Shown here one piece after another: positions 47,255 to 60,500 of a stretch of 64,000 bases of DNA. The DNA lies in the NCBI RefSeq assembly GCF_020382885.2, contig NC_058494.1, forward strand, positions 27,130,329-27,194,328. The letters are read 5' to 3'. The notes under the pieces are model-generated. The model was given only the letters and a program-made list of their open reading frames with translations. It searched no databases and was not told where the DNA came from. Every line of letters begins with the position of its first letter. The stretch's first letter is position 1. Origin of the DNA: Scatophagus argus. Taxonomy: Eukaryota; Chordata; Actinopteri; Scatophagidae. Made by a program: the position numbers and the translations under genes.

Positions 47255-50200
47255 ATGCCCCTGCAGTCCACTCTGTCCGGCGGGAGCTCAGGCTCCACCA
47301 AGGCCTTGGACACACAGTCAGACGGGAAGTCGTTTGAGCAGCTCAGGCAGGAGTGTCTGCAGAGGGGGGTCCTGTTTGAGGATCCAGACTTCCCCGCCAC
47401 CGACTCGTCGCTCTTCTTCAGCCAGTCTGTGCCCGTACAGATTGAATGGAAGAGGCCCACGGTAGGTGCAGAAGGGGGGCTCGGCTGATGCTCGGGTCAA
47501 AGCAGACAAGTGAGCAGGTTGTGTTAGAAGATCGAAATGTGAAAATGTCTTCGCTTCAGGGTGGAATCTGTTCAGTGAACGCAGACTGTGAGATGCTGAA
47601 TGAATGAAATGTTGAGGTTTTCAGGTGCTCAGAGCTTCTGTCTCTCATGCAGGCTGGTCTTTGATGTGTCAGCTTTGTTTGCTTTAATATTCAAACTGTT
47701 TTAGTGATTAAAAAAAACAAACTTGTCATATTTTACTATTCTAACAGACATTGAAGAACAAAACTCAGTTCAGCCTAAGCAAATAAAGCCTGTTGGCAGC
47801 ATTGATAGAGAGAGTAAGTGTTCACAGATGTTATGGGACTGAATGAATGGAGTGAGGGCTTATTTGACGTTGTTTTTGGCTTTTCATGCAGAAAAACAAT
47901 TAAGTAGTTATGGAGCCGTAGCTGCAGAACCAGTTCTGCTGAGCAGCAGTGTAAACAGAGTGGAGTGCAGGAACAGTTTCCTCACCTGAGCTCCCGACAC
48001 ACACTTGGTTTGAGCTCATCTGCTTTATTTCAGGACACCTGCTCAAACCTGCCTGGTTGTTGTCATGAAATCAGTGCGATGTTCTCGTGTCTTATGCCAC
48101 TGCGAACGCGTCTGTTAGCTCACCTGTACCTGTCAGCATGTCAGCAGACCCGAGCACAGTGGAGGAAACTCACCTGTCGTGTTCTCTACAATGACTGCAC
48201 ATTTCTCCGTTGGGCGTTGCTTCAGAGTAAATGTTTCAGCTGCCTGATTTCTGTGTGTGTGTTCCAGTGACTGGGATCTGAGGCTGATTAATATGCCTGG
48301 AATGCGAACACACCTTTCAAAGCGACATGTCGCCTCTCAACTGTCAGGCTTTGTTGTTTTTGTTTTTTTAAATAAGCCAAACTGTTCTTCTCCTGTTCGT
48401 CCTGCAGGAGCTCTGCCACAACCCGAAGTTCATCGAAGGCGGCGCAGACAGGACGGACATTTGCCAAGGACAGCTTGGTGGGTATACTCGAGTTATCCGC
48501 AGTCTCGGGTTTCGTTTGCACACATTTCACCCATTTACCCACGATGCACCTGTCTGTCATCACAGGGGACTGCTGGCTCCTGGCAGCCATTGCATCCTTG
48601 ACCCTCAAAAAAGACACCCTGACCCGAGTCGTCCCCCACGACCAGGACTTCGAAAACAAATACGCCGGCATCTTTCACTTCCAGGTACGTCACCAGCTGA
48701 CCGGTGAGGCACCCGAATCGAGTCTCATGTGGTCCTGCCGGCGCTTCAGTTTGAATCAGGAAGGACAAAATGAAACTCTGCCTGGAAAAAGACACAAATG
48801 AACCACACAGATTAATGCAGAACGGATGGGAGTAAGTACGTAGTGCTCACTGCCTCAAAACCCCTTTGATCAAATCAGGTAGTGCTGTGAGGGGTACAGC
48901 CGGCTTTCTGAATGGGTCAGAACCAGATGAGGTCAGTCCGCACATTTAATCCAAAGTGTTCACTTTAGCTCAGCTTTGGCAAAGATGGTGAAAAATTAGT
49001 TTGTGAAATGTTGATGACATTTGTAGGATTTGTGTACATGCACACAAATGAACTCCCATAAATAGACAATTTATGGCCATGTGCACAAGGCCTGCTGATT
49101 CACTGTTGTTGAGTTTCTGCTCACGAACGAGCCGAAACAGAAAATTCACAAAATACATCAGCGTCGTTTCACAGAACAGAGCGTCGTGTTTTGTTTCAGC
49201 TGTGGGCAAACTGTATGTTACGTACGAAAGACAAACGGGATGATCAGGGCTGTGAAGGCAAAGTGTTCGGTCTCACGTTTTGCATCTCTGCTTCAGTTCT
49301 GGCAGCACAACAAATGGCTGGACGTCGTGGTGGACGACAGGCTGCCGTCGGTGAGAAATCAACTCATCATGCTTCACTCCGCCTCCAACAACGAGTTCTG
49401 GAGCGCCCTGTTGGAGAAGGCCTACGCCAAGTAACTACACCTCAGCTACACGCAATAAACACACGCACCACCCGTCCTCTTTTACTTTGTTTCCTGCAGA
49501 AGCACAATCACGTCTCAGTACGCAAAAATGTGAAGCTCTGCTGGCTGTTCTGTTACTTACAGCCACCTCAGTGCCTCATCGGCGGTGGAGCTCCAACAAA
49601 AGGAACATTAAAATGACAAGGACGCACAAACATGCACATTTGTGGTTTTGTGTGAAATCGCACTGAAGCTTTCAGATGGACGTTTGTGTGCCCAGACAAG
49701 CTGTGGTCAGCCTGGTGACGTCTTGGTCCTCCATTTTGTTCCGTCTGACTAAATACCTCCAACACCAACGACAGCTGTACTTTGTGTTTAGCATTAATTA
49801 GCCCATGTTAGCATGCTAACACACTAGCAGAAAATGGTAAACATGGTTACTGTTAATTTACATTTACACTGTAAATAAATTTGTGTTGTCTCAACTTGAA
49901 GTCAATATTTTCATGATTGTGAAAACATCCATGACTCAGCATAAAACATATCGAAGACACACATCTCAGGTTTCCATCACTCAGCAGAGTTTTCGCTCAG
50001 TGCATGCTGCGAAGGCTGCTCATGTTTCTGCAGAAACTTATTTTAATGAGTTGATTGAACTCATAAAACAAAAATTAACTTGATCAGAATAAAACTTGTG
50101 TATTTACTTGTTGATGAGAAAATCTCGCTTCCTGTATGATTTTTTACAGTGTGTTAGCATTTTCATTATGTGCGTGTTAGCGAGAGCCTCTTCGCTCTGA

Positions 50201-53200
50201 AGAAGTAAACCTTTAATTTCAACTTTGTGACTTTGTTGAACCTGCATTAACCCGTGGTGATGTGTTGTCCTGTTTACCACAGACTGCACGGCAGCTACGA
50301 GTCCCTGAAGGGCGGCAGCACAATGGAGGCCATGGAGGATTTTACCGGAGGTGTGGGGGAGATATACGACACAAAGAAAGCCCCAGACAACCTGTTCACC
50401 GTCATGAAGAAGGCCCTGGACAGAGGCTCCATGATGGGATGCTCTATAGACGTAAAGACCCAAACCCCAAAGAAAATTCTCTCATCAAAGCCATTAATTA
50501 CTGTTGCTTCCAGTCCTCCGCTTCTGAAAGCGCTTGAGCCCAGCTCTCCTGTTTAAAACCTCTCTGGGTGTTTTTCTCCAGATCACCAGCTCTGCAGAGT
50601 CTGAGGCCAAGACCACCACGGGCCTGGTGAAGGGACATGCGTACTCCATCACAGGCCTGGAAGAGGTGAGACCCCATCCTGGAGTCAGAACCAGCAATGC
50701 TAACCTTTTCACAGTGATGACGTTATTGCTGCTTGGAAATCAGTAAAGCTTAAAGTGGCACACAAAAGCAACACACTATAATCTTTTGATTTAAAAAAAC
50801 GCACTGCTAGAGAGATTATTTGTCTTTGTGTTTTTTAACAGGAAAATACATAAATCGCCAATGGAAATACACCTAAGTCACATACTGAGGCAGTCCAACA
50901 TAGTCCGAGTTTAAAGGAACATTTCATCCTCAAATCAAAACTCTTCCCTGTAGTTCTGCTCTTCTCCATGTGAATAGTTTTGGTGTGAGCTGCAAACAAA
51001 GGATGACGAATTGTCCCTTTAAACAAAACACAAGCCAGTTCTTTGACCCGAAAAGCTGAGGATTGTGTTTTTAACAGTAAAGTAAGTGAACAGTTTGTCT
51101 TATTCTCAGGTGAATTCTGGAGGAAGGAAGGTCCAGCTGATCCGCATCAGAAACCCCTGGGGTCAGGTCGAGTGGAACGGCCCCTGGAGTGACAAGTAAG
51201 CATGAAGGACCTGCTGCTTTGTCCTGACGCTCAAAATACACAATACATGCAAAAAAAACCCCAGAAAAAACAAAGTATATTCATGGACAAATCATGAGAC
51301 CATGGACTCAAATAAATGAATAAAATCACAACACCAACAAAATGTCTTTTCCCTCATCAAGATGTTTATGTACAGCATGCCAACTTACCACACACATGAA
51401 ATGTCAAAAACAGGGCCTCAAATGAGAAAGTAAGGCTGTTGGTGTGTTTTGGTCAGTTCGTCCTGCGTCTCTCTGAGGCTGTTCTGTGTGTTTCAGCTCC
51501 AGGGAGTGGAATTACATCGACAGGGCGGAGAAAAATCGCGTCTTGCAGAACTCGTCAGACGACGGAGAATTCTGGTGAGTCCACAGGATGAAGGTGGTCC
51601 AAACCAAAGATCGAGAAACACTCAGTTTTCGGACTGTTCTTATGTTGTGCGTATGCAGGAATGTAGTGGAGAGTAAACCACGAGCTGAATAAATCCGTGC
51701 CAAAAAGCTGTGGTAACATTAAACTCAAAACGAGACAAAGCTCTGGTGAATGACTCTGAATGTGTTTCTGACCCCAGGATGGAGTTTGAGGACTTTAAGA
51801 GGAACTACGACAAGGTGGAGATCTGCAACATGACCCCGGATGACCTGAACGACAGCACAAAGCGCCACTGGGAGGTCAACATGTTCGAGGGGAACTGGAT
51901 CCGCGGCTCCACCGCAGGAGGCTGCAGGAACTACATCGGTGAGACCAGCAGACCTGACGATGAGCTGAGACATGTTTCAGTTTAGACCTTCTGTTTAGAC
52001 CCCAATCTGACCCCTTAACCTTCTGCACCTTCAACCCACAGACACGTTTTGGACCAACCCTCAGTTCAAGCTGAAGCTGGAAGACGCTGATGATGATGAC
52101 GATGTGTGCAGCGTGGTGATCGCTCTGATGCAGAAGAACAGACGAAAGCTGAGGAAGGAAGGCCTGGACTTGGAGACCATCGGCTTCGCAGTGTACGAGG
52201 TCAGAAACCAACCTCAGACGTTTATGTAGAAAATATTTTCTTGTTTTTCATCTGATGTCCTTCAGCTGCTCTGCCTGAACCCTCTGTGATTTACGTTGTT
52301 TTGACTCTGAGAGCCTTTTCCTTCTGTCTTTGTCCATTCAGGCTCCAGAGAACGAGGACCACACCGGGAAAGATTTCTTCCGTTACCATGCGTCCAAGGC
52401 TCGCAGCAGGACCTACATCAACATGCGAGAGGTGTCCGAGCGCTTCACTCTGCCTCCGGGGAACTACCTGCTGGTTCCCACCACCTTTCAGCCCCACCAC
52501 GAGGCCGACTTCCTAGTCAGGATCTTCTCAGAGAAGAAGGCTGGAGCTCTGTGAGTGTTTGAGCTTGGGCAGGGGGGGACAAACTCAGACACCAAACAAA
52601 AAAGTCGACGTTAAAAAAGAACTGAAAGAGTCTGAAAACTGAGAAACATCAATAGCATAGCTGAGGAATAAAGTCAAAAGTAACTCTCAGACTCTTTGTT
52701 CACATTTCACGCGTGGTTCTCCTCCGCAGGGAGATGGGGAGCGAAGTTGATGCTGACCTCCCAGATGTAAGTACATCATCCAGGGTTTGAAAATCAGCCA
52801 ATCAGACTGTCCTGTCCGTTGTACTGACGCCGTCTTGTTCCCACCAGCCGCCTCCACCCAGCGCTCCAGAGGAGGAAACAGACGAGGAGAAGGGCCTGAG
52901 GAGGCTGTTTGATCAGCTGGCCGGTCCGGTGAGGAAACATCAGATCAGTTCACATTTAGTGGGCTTTAACTTCCTGTATTTTCTGTTTGATTTGGGGTAG
53001 CAAATCTCAGATGTCAGAGTGGCACGAAAGACATCTGTTTGCTAATATGTTACGTCATGAGGTGATAATATGTCAGGGATGTTTGTCTTTCAGTTTAGTG
53101 TCTTTTTCTGCCTCCAACTGTCCAAAACCTAATGCAGCTTTAATGTTGCACATTGATTTTACCTGGAACATTTTCTGAAACCCAAAGGTCAAAATATTTA

Positions 53201-55755
53201 CTTTAACGCTGAGGAAAAATGTGACTTTAAGGTTAAATGTTGTACACCTGACAGGAGTTTGTAGACATCCAGTGTTACACAATAGAATGTCTGAATTTAC
53301 AGTCTTTCCACCCTGGTGTGTCTGCAGGACAAAGCTATCTCTGTCAGAGAGCTCCAGCAGATGCTCAACGGCGTTCTCAGCAGACGTAAGTGACAGACAA
53401 AATTAAAGTTTTTTAATTTTTAGTTCTATAGTTCTCTGTTTAACACCGACGAGGCAGATAACTGTGACATACAAGTCACAGTTCAGTCCGTTGAATACGA
53501 GGCTCCAGCCAGCTGCCAGTTAGCTTAGCTTAGCACAAAGACTGGAAGCAGGAGGAGGCAGCTGGCCGGGTTCTGTCTGTGGCTTGACTCTGAACTGTAC
53601 CACCAAACCAGCATCAATCAGTGCTAAATATTGGGAGGTGATAGACCTTGGAGAGAACGAGCGTCAGGCGTCATCACGTGAGTAACGTTGTGAAACGGTT
53701 GCAGTTTGGTTAGGTTTAGGCAGCTAAGTTACCAGACACTGTCACTCTTTTGGTCCCACACTAAAAATTCTGATTTTCTTTTCATTTCATTTCTTAATGT
53801 GCTTTAATATGCTTCTTAGCAAGTTAAAATGCCACCCAACTGAATGATTCGGCTGAAGAACGTTCCACTGTGCTTCTGTCTATTTTGTCTGCAGGAAAAG
53901 AGATCAAGTTTGATGGCCTGACCCTCAGCACCTGCCACAGTATCATCAACCTGATGGACGTATCCTTCTGCTTTTACCTCACTTCACTTTATTACGACCA
54001 CACACAGTATGTACAGATCGGAGACTGTAGAGGGGGGAGGGGAGCAGCACAACTCTGAGATGGCTTATGAACTAATCCCCACAGTGCAAAGTTTTGTCCT
54101 TGACGGGAAACCAGGTGGACAACACAGGCAAGATGGAGTTCCAGGAGTTCAAGGTCTTCTGGGAGAAGATGAAGAAGTGGATCGTACGTGTTGATTTACG
54201 TGGTGAAACTGTGAATCAGTGGTTGGAGCAGCGCTCACACGTTTTATTTAAAAATAAGTAGTCACACCACAGTGTAGTTTTACCTATTTCAGAATATATG
54301 ATGTTACTGGATTATGACTACTGGTGAATTCGTGTTTGTCTGGTGAATGTGGAGCTAATCTACTGTGTACACATATCATCAGAATCAGAATCAGAATTCC
54401 TTTATTTATCCCCGAGGGGAAATTCTTTATCATCATTAACTTGATGGTTATATTCTGTATTATTCATTTGAATCTGAAAAGTAAGTTATAAATAAATGCG
54501 GTGGACTAGAAAACTATAGTATTTAACCTTAAAAATGCCTTCAAAATGTACCGTAGTACAGTGCTGGGGTAAATTCCTTTATTTACTGCAATAAATCAGG
54601 CTCTTCAAGGTGGATTTGTGTGGTTTGCAGATGCTCTTCTTGTCGTTTGACACCGACCGCTCGGGGAAGATGTCGTCCTACGAGCTCCGCAGCGCCCTCA
54701 AAGCTGCAGGTGAGTCCACTGAATCCTCTTTAAACTACTTTTTTAAATTCAGTAATTTCATTTAATTTGAATGCTTTTATATTTCTTAACAAATATTTCT
54801 TTTAGGCATTCAGACAACACGTCTCATTCCTGTATGGAGATGTTTGTTTTTGTGGTTTATGTTCGTGTCATGTGATCGTTTTAAATCTCCTGTTAATTAA
54901 TATTCACAATAGGAAAAGTGTTGTAGTAACGACTTTGTTACCCTGAAGGCATGCAGCTCAACAACAAGCTCCTGCAGCTGATCGGCCTGAGGTTTGCTGA
55001 CGAGAACTACGACATTGACTTCGACGACTACCTCACCTGCATCGTCCGTCTGGAGAACATGTTCAGTACGTAACAACGGCCCATGGTTAAAGGGTCTACA
55101 GTCTCTACATTAATGCCTCAGAGTGATCCTGGTAAAGATTTACTGATGTTAAAATGAACTGAAAGGAAGTCATTGGCTACTTTGTGCTGACTGAAGCTCT
55201 TCCTCTGAACCAGGAGTTTTCCAGGCTATGGATAAATACAAGAGGGGACGTGTGAACGTGAACATCATGCAGGTAAAAACACGTACATGTGACACCACGC
55301 CTTTTAAAGGTGCAGCTTGTAAAATAAGACCGGAATTTTAGTTGAAAATGTTAAAAGGTTAACTGACACGATCAACAGACTGAAGAAACAACAGTGTTGA
55401 CATTATGTCAAAGTCGTCTGTGTACGGTGTTTCAGGGATACGAACCAAAGTTAGCATGCTAACCAGCTAGCCCGGCTCGTCGTATCTGTAATATCACTTT
55501 GTACCTCTAGAGGTCCCTGTAGTTTTAGCTGGGAGATGAATACGAGTGACATGCTAACTTAGCATTTAATCTAACAAGGAAACAAAACAAGCAAAATGCC
55601 CAGAAATTTTCTGACAGCTTTTTTCTATGCTAAACAGAGAAATTCAACCAAATCCAGCTTTTCTGTTCTGGGCTTTAATTTAGCTGCAGTTAATTCAGAT
55701 TTAACTTGAGTTTCTGTTTGACTCACAGTTCCTGATGTTGGCGATGAATGTCTGA
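47255..55755 (+). CDS. capn9: Calpain-9, calcium-dependent cysteine protease
   Basis: Calpain-9 is a cytosolic protease of digestive-tract epithelium in mammals. Twenty exons give 688 residues (human 690). Starts are 47255, 48408, 48566, 49297, 50283, 50582, 51110, 51497, 51778, 52042, 52342, 52730, 52848, 53328, 53895, 54115, 54631, 54949, 55214 and 55729. Ends are 47461, 48477, 48684, 49430, 50451, 50665, 51195, 51574, 51938, 52199, 52550, 52766, 52928, 53385, 53959, 54183, 54709, 55065, 55272 and 55755. The triad is intact: Cys95 in GDCWLLAA, His252 in KGHAYS and Asn276 in RNPWG. A C2-like domain follows, with an acidic loop EDADDDDDV. The penta-EF-hand region has loops [12 protein letters not shown] (572-583) and [12 protein letters not shown] (602-613). 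An in-frame stop at 47219 fixes the start. Human CAPN9 also lies on 1q42. Confidence 0.95.
50909..51026. mobile_element. Miniature inverted-repeat element in capn9 intron 6
   Basis: The left end TTTAAAGGAACATTTCATCC and the right end GGATGACGAATTGTCCCTTT are imperfect inverted repeats about 118 bp apart. It shares the TTTAAAGGAACA end with the copy at 63128-63336. Confidence 0.65.
53440..53600. mobile_element. Dispersed fish repeat in capn9 intron 14
   Basis: The block contains GCCAGTTAGCTTAGCTTAGC followed by ACAAAGACTGGAAGCAGG, a widespread teleost repeat core. Ends were not resolved. Confidence 0.55.
54380..54432 (-). mobile_element. LINE 3' end fragment in capn9 intron 16
   Basis: The plus strand reads AATTCCTTTATTTATCCCCG then GAGGGGAAATTCTTTAT, the reverse complement of a LINE 3' tail like that at 38675. 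Confidence 0.6.
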
Positions 55756-56015
55756 GGAGTCGCTGAGAGCAACCAGAAGCCACCAGAAGAACAAAACTCA
55801 ATGGCGGATGTCGGAGTGCAGTGTGTTGAAATACAATCCGAAATTATGAATATGAACACGCGTTTTATTTGTCATGTTTCACATGCTTTTGAGCAAATAA
55901 TGTAAGGTACTGCCTGCGTTGAAGTACTGACATGGGGAATCAGATGTTATATTTGTGGACTTAACACTTTTGGACAAAACTTTGTTTTATTTTCTCTGCT
56001 GTCTGCATGTATGGA

Positions 56016-56021
56016 AATAAA
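56016..56021 (+). terminator. capn9: capn9 poly(A) signal
   Basis: AATAAA lies 261 bp after the capn9 stop codon. Confidence 0.7.
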
Positions 56022-57420
56022 TTTTGAGTAAAACCTCTTGCTTTCCTGTGCAGAAATGCTACCGAACTGGCCTGATATAAATTAACTTTGATGATTAATC
56101 AATTGCTTTTCCTTTTACTGTCATAAAATTAGAACTAAATCATCACATAATTAGAGAGTCAGTCAGGTCCTCAGTACTTTATTCTATAAAAACAGGTCAG
56201 AACTTATTAGTTAATTATTATCTTTGTCTATCAAAGTTCTGCAACCACCGCACCAAAATAATCAAGCTGGATAAACAGCACTACAGGGACGAGGAAAAAT
56301 ATGTGTTTTTGATTTTGGGGTGAACCGTCCCTTTGTTTGTCAAGTAAATGTGGAGTAAAAAGTGCAATATTTCCCCGTAGCTGTGGAAGTAGTAAGTGTA
56401 ACGCAGTTTAAAATAGAAATAATTTAAACTTTAAAGAAATAAGTAAATTACACTGAGGTTAGGACTTGTGTAAATGCACTCGGTTGCTCTCCACCTCTAG
56501 TGCGTGGCATGACATCCGTTGCTTGTGTTTTCTTAGCATAGGGGTTGTTTTGATGAGGCAGACATGAAACTGTCAAAAGTTTACATGCAGGAGGGTCAGT
56601 GTAAAAACAGGTTGGAGACTGGACGCAGGTGTGTTGACTGAGCTGGAAACACAGGATCCAAAAGATTTCACTACGCTAAGGTTTAACATGAGAAATGGAA
56701 AAACACCAGAGAGAAAAGAGGAGTTACTAATAACCCTGGCTACAGGGACACAATGAAATTCAGATTTCACTGACTCTGCTTTTCCTGGTGTGGCGAGTCA
56801 AAGCGTCCTCTAGGAATGAGGCCATCACCTCTCAGAACCTGCCAAACAGGAAGTGACACTTCAGTTATACTCCTGCTGGGACATTACTTCACTACAGATT
56901 TGCTGTGCGTCAGTTACTTTTGTGTTCAGCTGATTAAATACACTTTACTTTGACATATCTATACAGGAGGAAAACAGCTCTGGAACTAAGACTGGGACAG
57001 GATTCCCCCACTGGCTGTCCTTGATTTATAATGATACGCAATAGTGATACAAGAGCAAACCGAAAACCCTCATTTCAGTTCAGTTTATGGTAGCAAAAAC
57101 AAAATCCGAAATAAATTTACAATTAAAAGCAGTTGCTCTCCCACTTTCCGACCAGCAGGTGGCGGTAATGTACATAAAAACTGGTTGACCAAAAAGTCGG
57201 GGCAAAGAACTAAGCCATTCGGACTATACCAACAATAAATAGACTACTAAAACATAAATTAAATTATTGATGCAAATACACAGATCTATTCTAAAATCAT
57301 CCATGAATTATTTCCCACCAATTATAAATTGTTATAAGAGCTCTCAAATGAAAACATATTAATTTCGATTTCAAGCCCCCCCCCGTTGACGTCAGGAGTG
57401 GTTCTTTCCGGTAATGGTAG
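56022..57420. other. Intergenic between capn9 and ltv1
   Basis: About 1.4 kb with no coding exon that I can support. Just before ltv1, near 57375-57385, runs a short C-tract. The ltv1 start site is probably near 57400-57430. Confidence 0.5.
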
Positions 57421-57578
57421 CAGCAGCATGCTGAAGGAGAGACCAACGTGGATTAACAACAACAACGATACTCTCTGGATTTAACTGGTTATTTACTTTA
57501 ACAGCCTCATCTAGTTTGAGGTTTGAGGATCTTTAAAACCGACCAGTCGAAGAAAACCATCAGAGATTGCGCTACACA

Positions 57579-60500
57579 ATGGTAAGCCGACATTTTTAAA
57601 GACGGTTAACCTTGTTAGCTAGCAGCGGCTAACGTCACTGATATGTACCCACCAAGACGGTCCAAAATCACTACAGTAGCTCATTTTGAGTCGCAGTCAT
57701 ATTGTTTCCTTTCACTCTTATTATCCTAGCAAACTAAGGCTGCCTCTGCTCAGCACTGAAAGAAGTTTGGTAGAAGCGAAAATAAAGTGCAGCTTTAAAT
57801 TGTCCGGCTGAGATGTGAGGATGCGCAGAAGCAGAGGCAGGAAACTCATCACAGTGAATTTCTATGAACAACAGCAGTTTGACCAACGGTAAACTGGAGG
57901 TGGTCGGTGTCAGGATGCTCTTCGGGCTGTTGCTGACACTTTAAACTGCTCTTTGTTCTTCTGAATTGTAAATTTGGTCATTATTAAAGGAACAGTCTCC
58001 CCCAAAATGAAAACGCAATCTGTATCTACTCACCCGCACGCTGATTGAAAGTCGAGTGAAGTTCCTTAGTCTACAAAACATGATGAAACATCACTGCTGT
58101 TTGTCTCCTCCAGCCTCATCGAAAGAAGAAGGCGTTCATTGAAAAGAAGAAGGCCGTGACCTTTCACCTCGTCCACAGAAGTCAGAGGGACCCGCTGGCT
58201 GCAGATGAGAAAGCGCCGCAGCACGTCCTCCTGCCCGCCGCCAAGGTACAGTCAGAGGAAGTAAACCTGCTGGTTGTTTTGTGGCTGTTGCCTCTTCTTT
58301 CCTGCCTCGTTAACCTCGTGCTCGGATTTAATTTGCAGCCCTGAAAGTCTTTTGCCTGCTGTGATTCCACGATGTTGATGTTTCTCAGGTGGAATTGGAG
58401 AAGAGACGCGAGGAGCAGAGGAACTTTGGCGTTTTCTTTGACGACGACTACGACTACCTGCAGCACCTGAAGGAGGCGTCGGGGCAGACTGAGCTGGTGG
58501 CAGTCGGCCCCTCGCACGCCGACAGGCGACCTTTTCACCTCCGCGATGAAGACGAGGAGGACGAGCAGGAGGAGGAGGGCGACACGAGCAAAGCCCTTCC
58601 TGTAAGTACTGATTCCTCAGTGTTCAAACACAAATTCAGACATTTGTCTCAAGTTTCGGGCCTTGAATGCAGTGGTGTTGAAAAGGCTCTGAAATGATTC
58701 TCATCCTGTTTGATGAATCAGGCTGCCTCCATCAACCTGCCGTCATCAGTGTTCGCCTCGGAGTTCGAAGAAGAGGTGGGACTCCTGAACAAAGCTGCTC
58801 CCATCTCAGGTGAGCTGTTGTTTTTGTTCTTGTCGCATTTTCACTGCAGTATAAAAGTCCTGCTCCTCTGCGGAAACAATCGGGGCAAGAAGTGAGAGCA
58901 TCTCAAAATGTCTTCGGTGCAGTATGACACAGTTGTGCTGTCAAAAATAGTATAAAAGGAAAATAAATGTTAATTTGGATATGTTAAATCATATCATGAT
59001 TCAGCACACAGTCTGCTAAATTAAACTTTAAACGAGCATACGAGAAGGCCTATTTCTTACCACATTTTGAATTATATACTCTAATTATACTCAAATAAAA
59101 GTTACATTCATTTATTTGGAGAGCCTTTACATAAATGTTTACTTAAACATGTAACAAAATCTAAATTAAGATTATAACTATAATACATATAATAGTATAA
59201 ATACGAGTTTATTGTCATATGTGCAGCTTCTGCAAGCTGTGTTGTTTTTTGGAGTTCTGGTGGTTGCAGTGTCATGAAGACCTTTATCGCCCTCTTCTGG
59301 TGATGAGTGAGAACTGCAACACGTGGACGTAATGCAGAGTAAATGTAGTTTCTTTAGCTAAAGCACCTTTTTAAAGAAGAAATAATTATAGAACTAATAA
59401 TTTGAGGAACAGAGTCATTATTTCACACGTGTTGTCTATATTTAAGTTGTTGCTTTGGATTATTTTGTGTGTTTAATATGTGTTTCAATGTGTTACACTA
59501 CACTGAAGCTGAAACTCACTCAGAAGATTTTTTTATCTAAAAATCCACCTGTAGCGTCACTTTATACCCGAACTTGACTTCATGGTGTTTTTCTCTTAAG
59601 CAGAGTTAAGTGTTTCAGACGTCTTCCTCCTCATCGTCTTGTGTGTTTTTCCCTCCAGGACCACGACTGGACATGGACCCCGACATCGTGGCTGCTCTCG
59701 ATGAAGACTTCGACTACGACGACCCCAGCAACATCCTGGAGGACGACTTCATCATCAAAGCGAACAGTGCGGGCGGAGCGGGCGGAGCAGAGTAAGATGT
59801 GGATTGTGTCACGATCGCACACAAAATGAAGGGAACATTTCAACGTGTTTCATGTTCTGTGACATTTTATTGTGATGTGTAACCCGTGGCAGAGGTGACG
59901 AAGACGAAGATGATGACGATGAGTGGGAGGACACAGACGACGAAGGCGACTTCGACTCCGAGGGCGGGTTTTCGGACGACGAGGACGTGGAAGAAGGCGG
60001 CCGCGGTCGAGAGTTCCTGTTCATGGATGAGGAGACGAAGAGTCGGTTCACAGAGTACTCGCTGTCGTCGTCTGTGATGAGGAGGAACGAGCAGCTCACC
60101 CTGCTGGACGACCGCTTCGAGAAGGTGAACTCTTTCTCACAAACGCCGTGAGGCTTAGACTGAGAGGAGGTACAGGTGGAGTCATGTGACCGCTCTGTGT
60201 GTGTGTGTGTGTGTGTCGGGTTCAGTTGGGCGAATGAGCAAAGAGAGCGACTTTGTTGACTTGGCTTAATGATGTCAGTTTCAGTACTGACGTCCCTGAA
60301 AAGAGGATCTTGTGAAAAGCAAAAAGCTTGCAGTGACCAGCAGCTCTGTGTTCAAACTTTCTAACTTTATTTACAGTAACAACAGGCCAGAGCACAGCAG
60401 CGATGTGCCCGAGACCCGAACCGTCAGCAGCACTCAGGAAACTGTCCGATAGGAAGTTCAGTAGTTTCACTTTAGTGCTTTAAATGCAAACATAATGAAT

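Noticed and set aside
53895-54183. A possible extra exon or frameshift in capn9 between exons 15 and 16, because the donor GTATCC looks weak
   Set aside because: Joining 53959 to 54115 gives the exact calpain EF-hand reading [11 protein letters not shown] and the usual family exon sizes 65 and 69 bp, so the weak donor is accepted.
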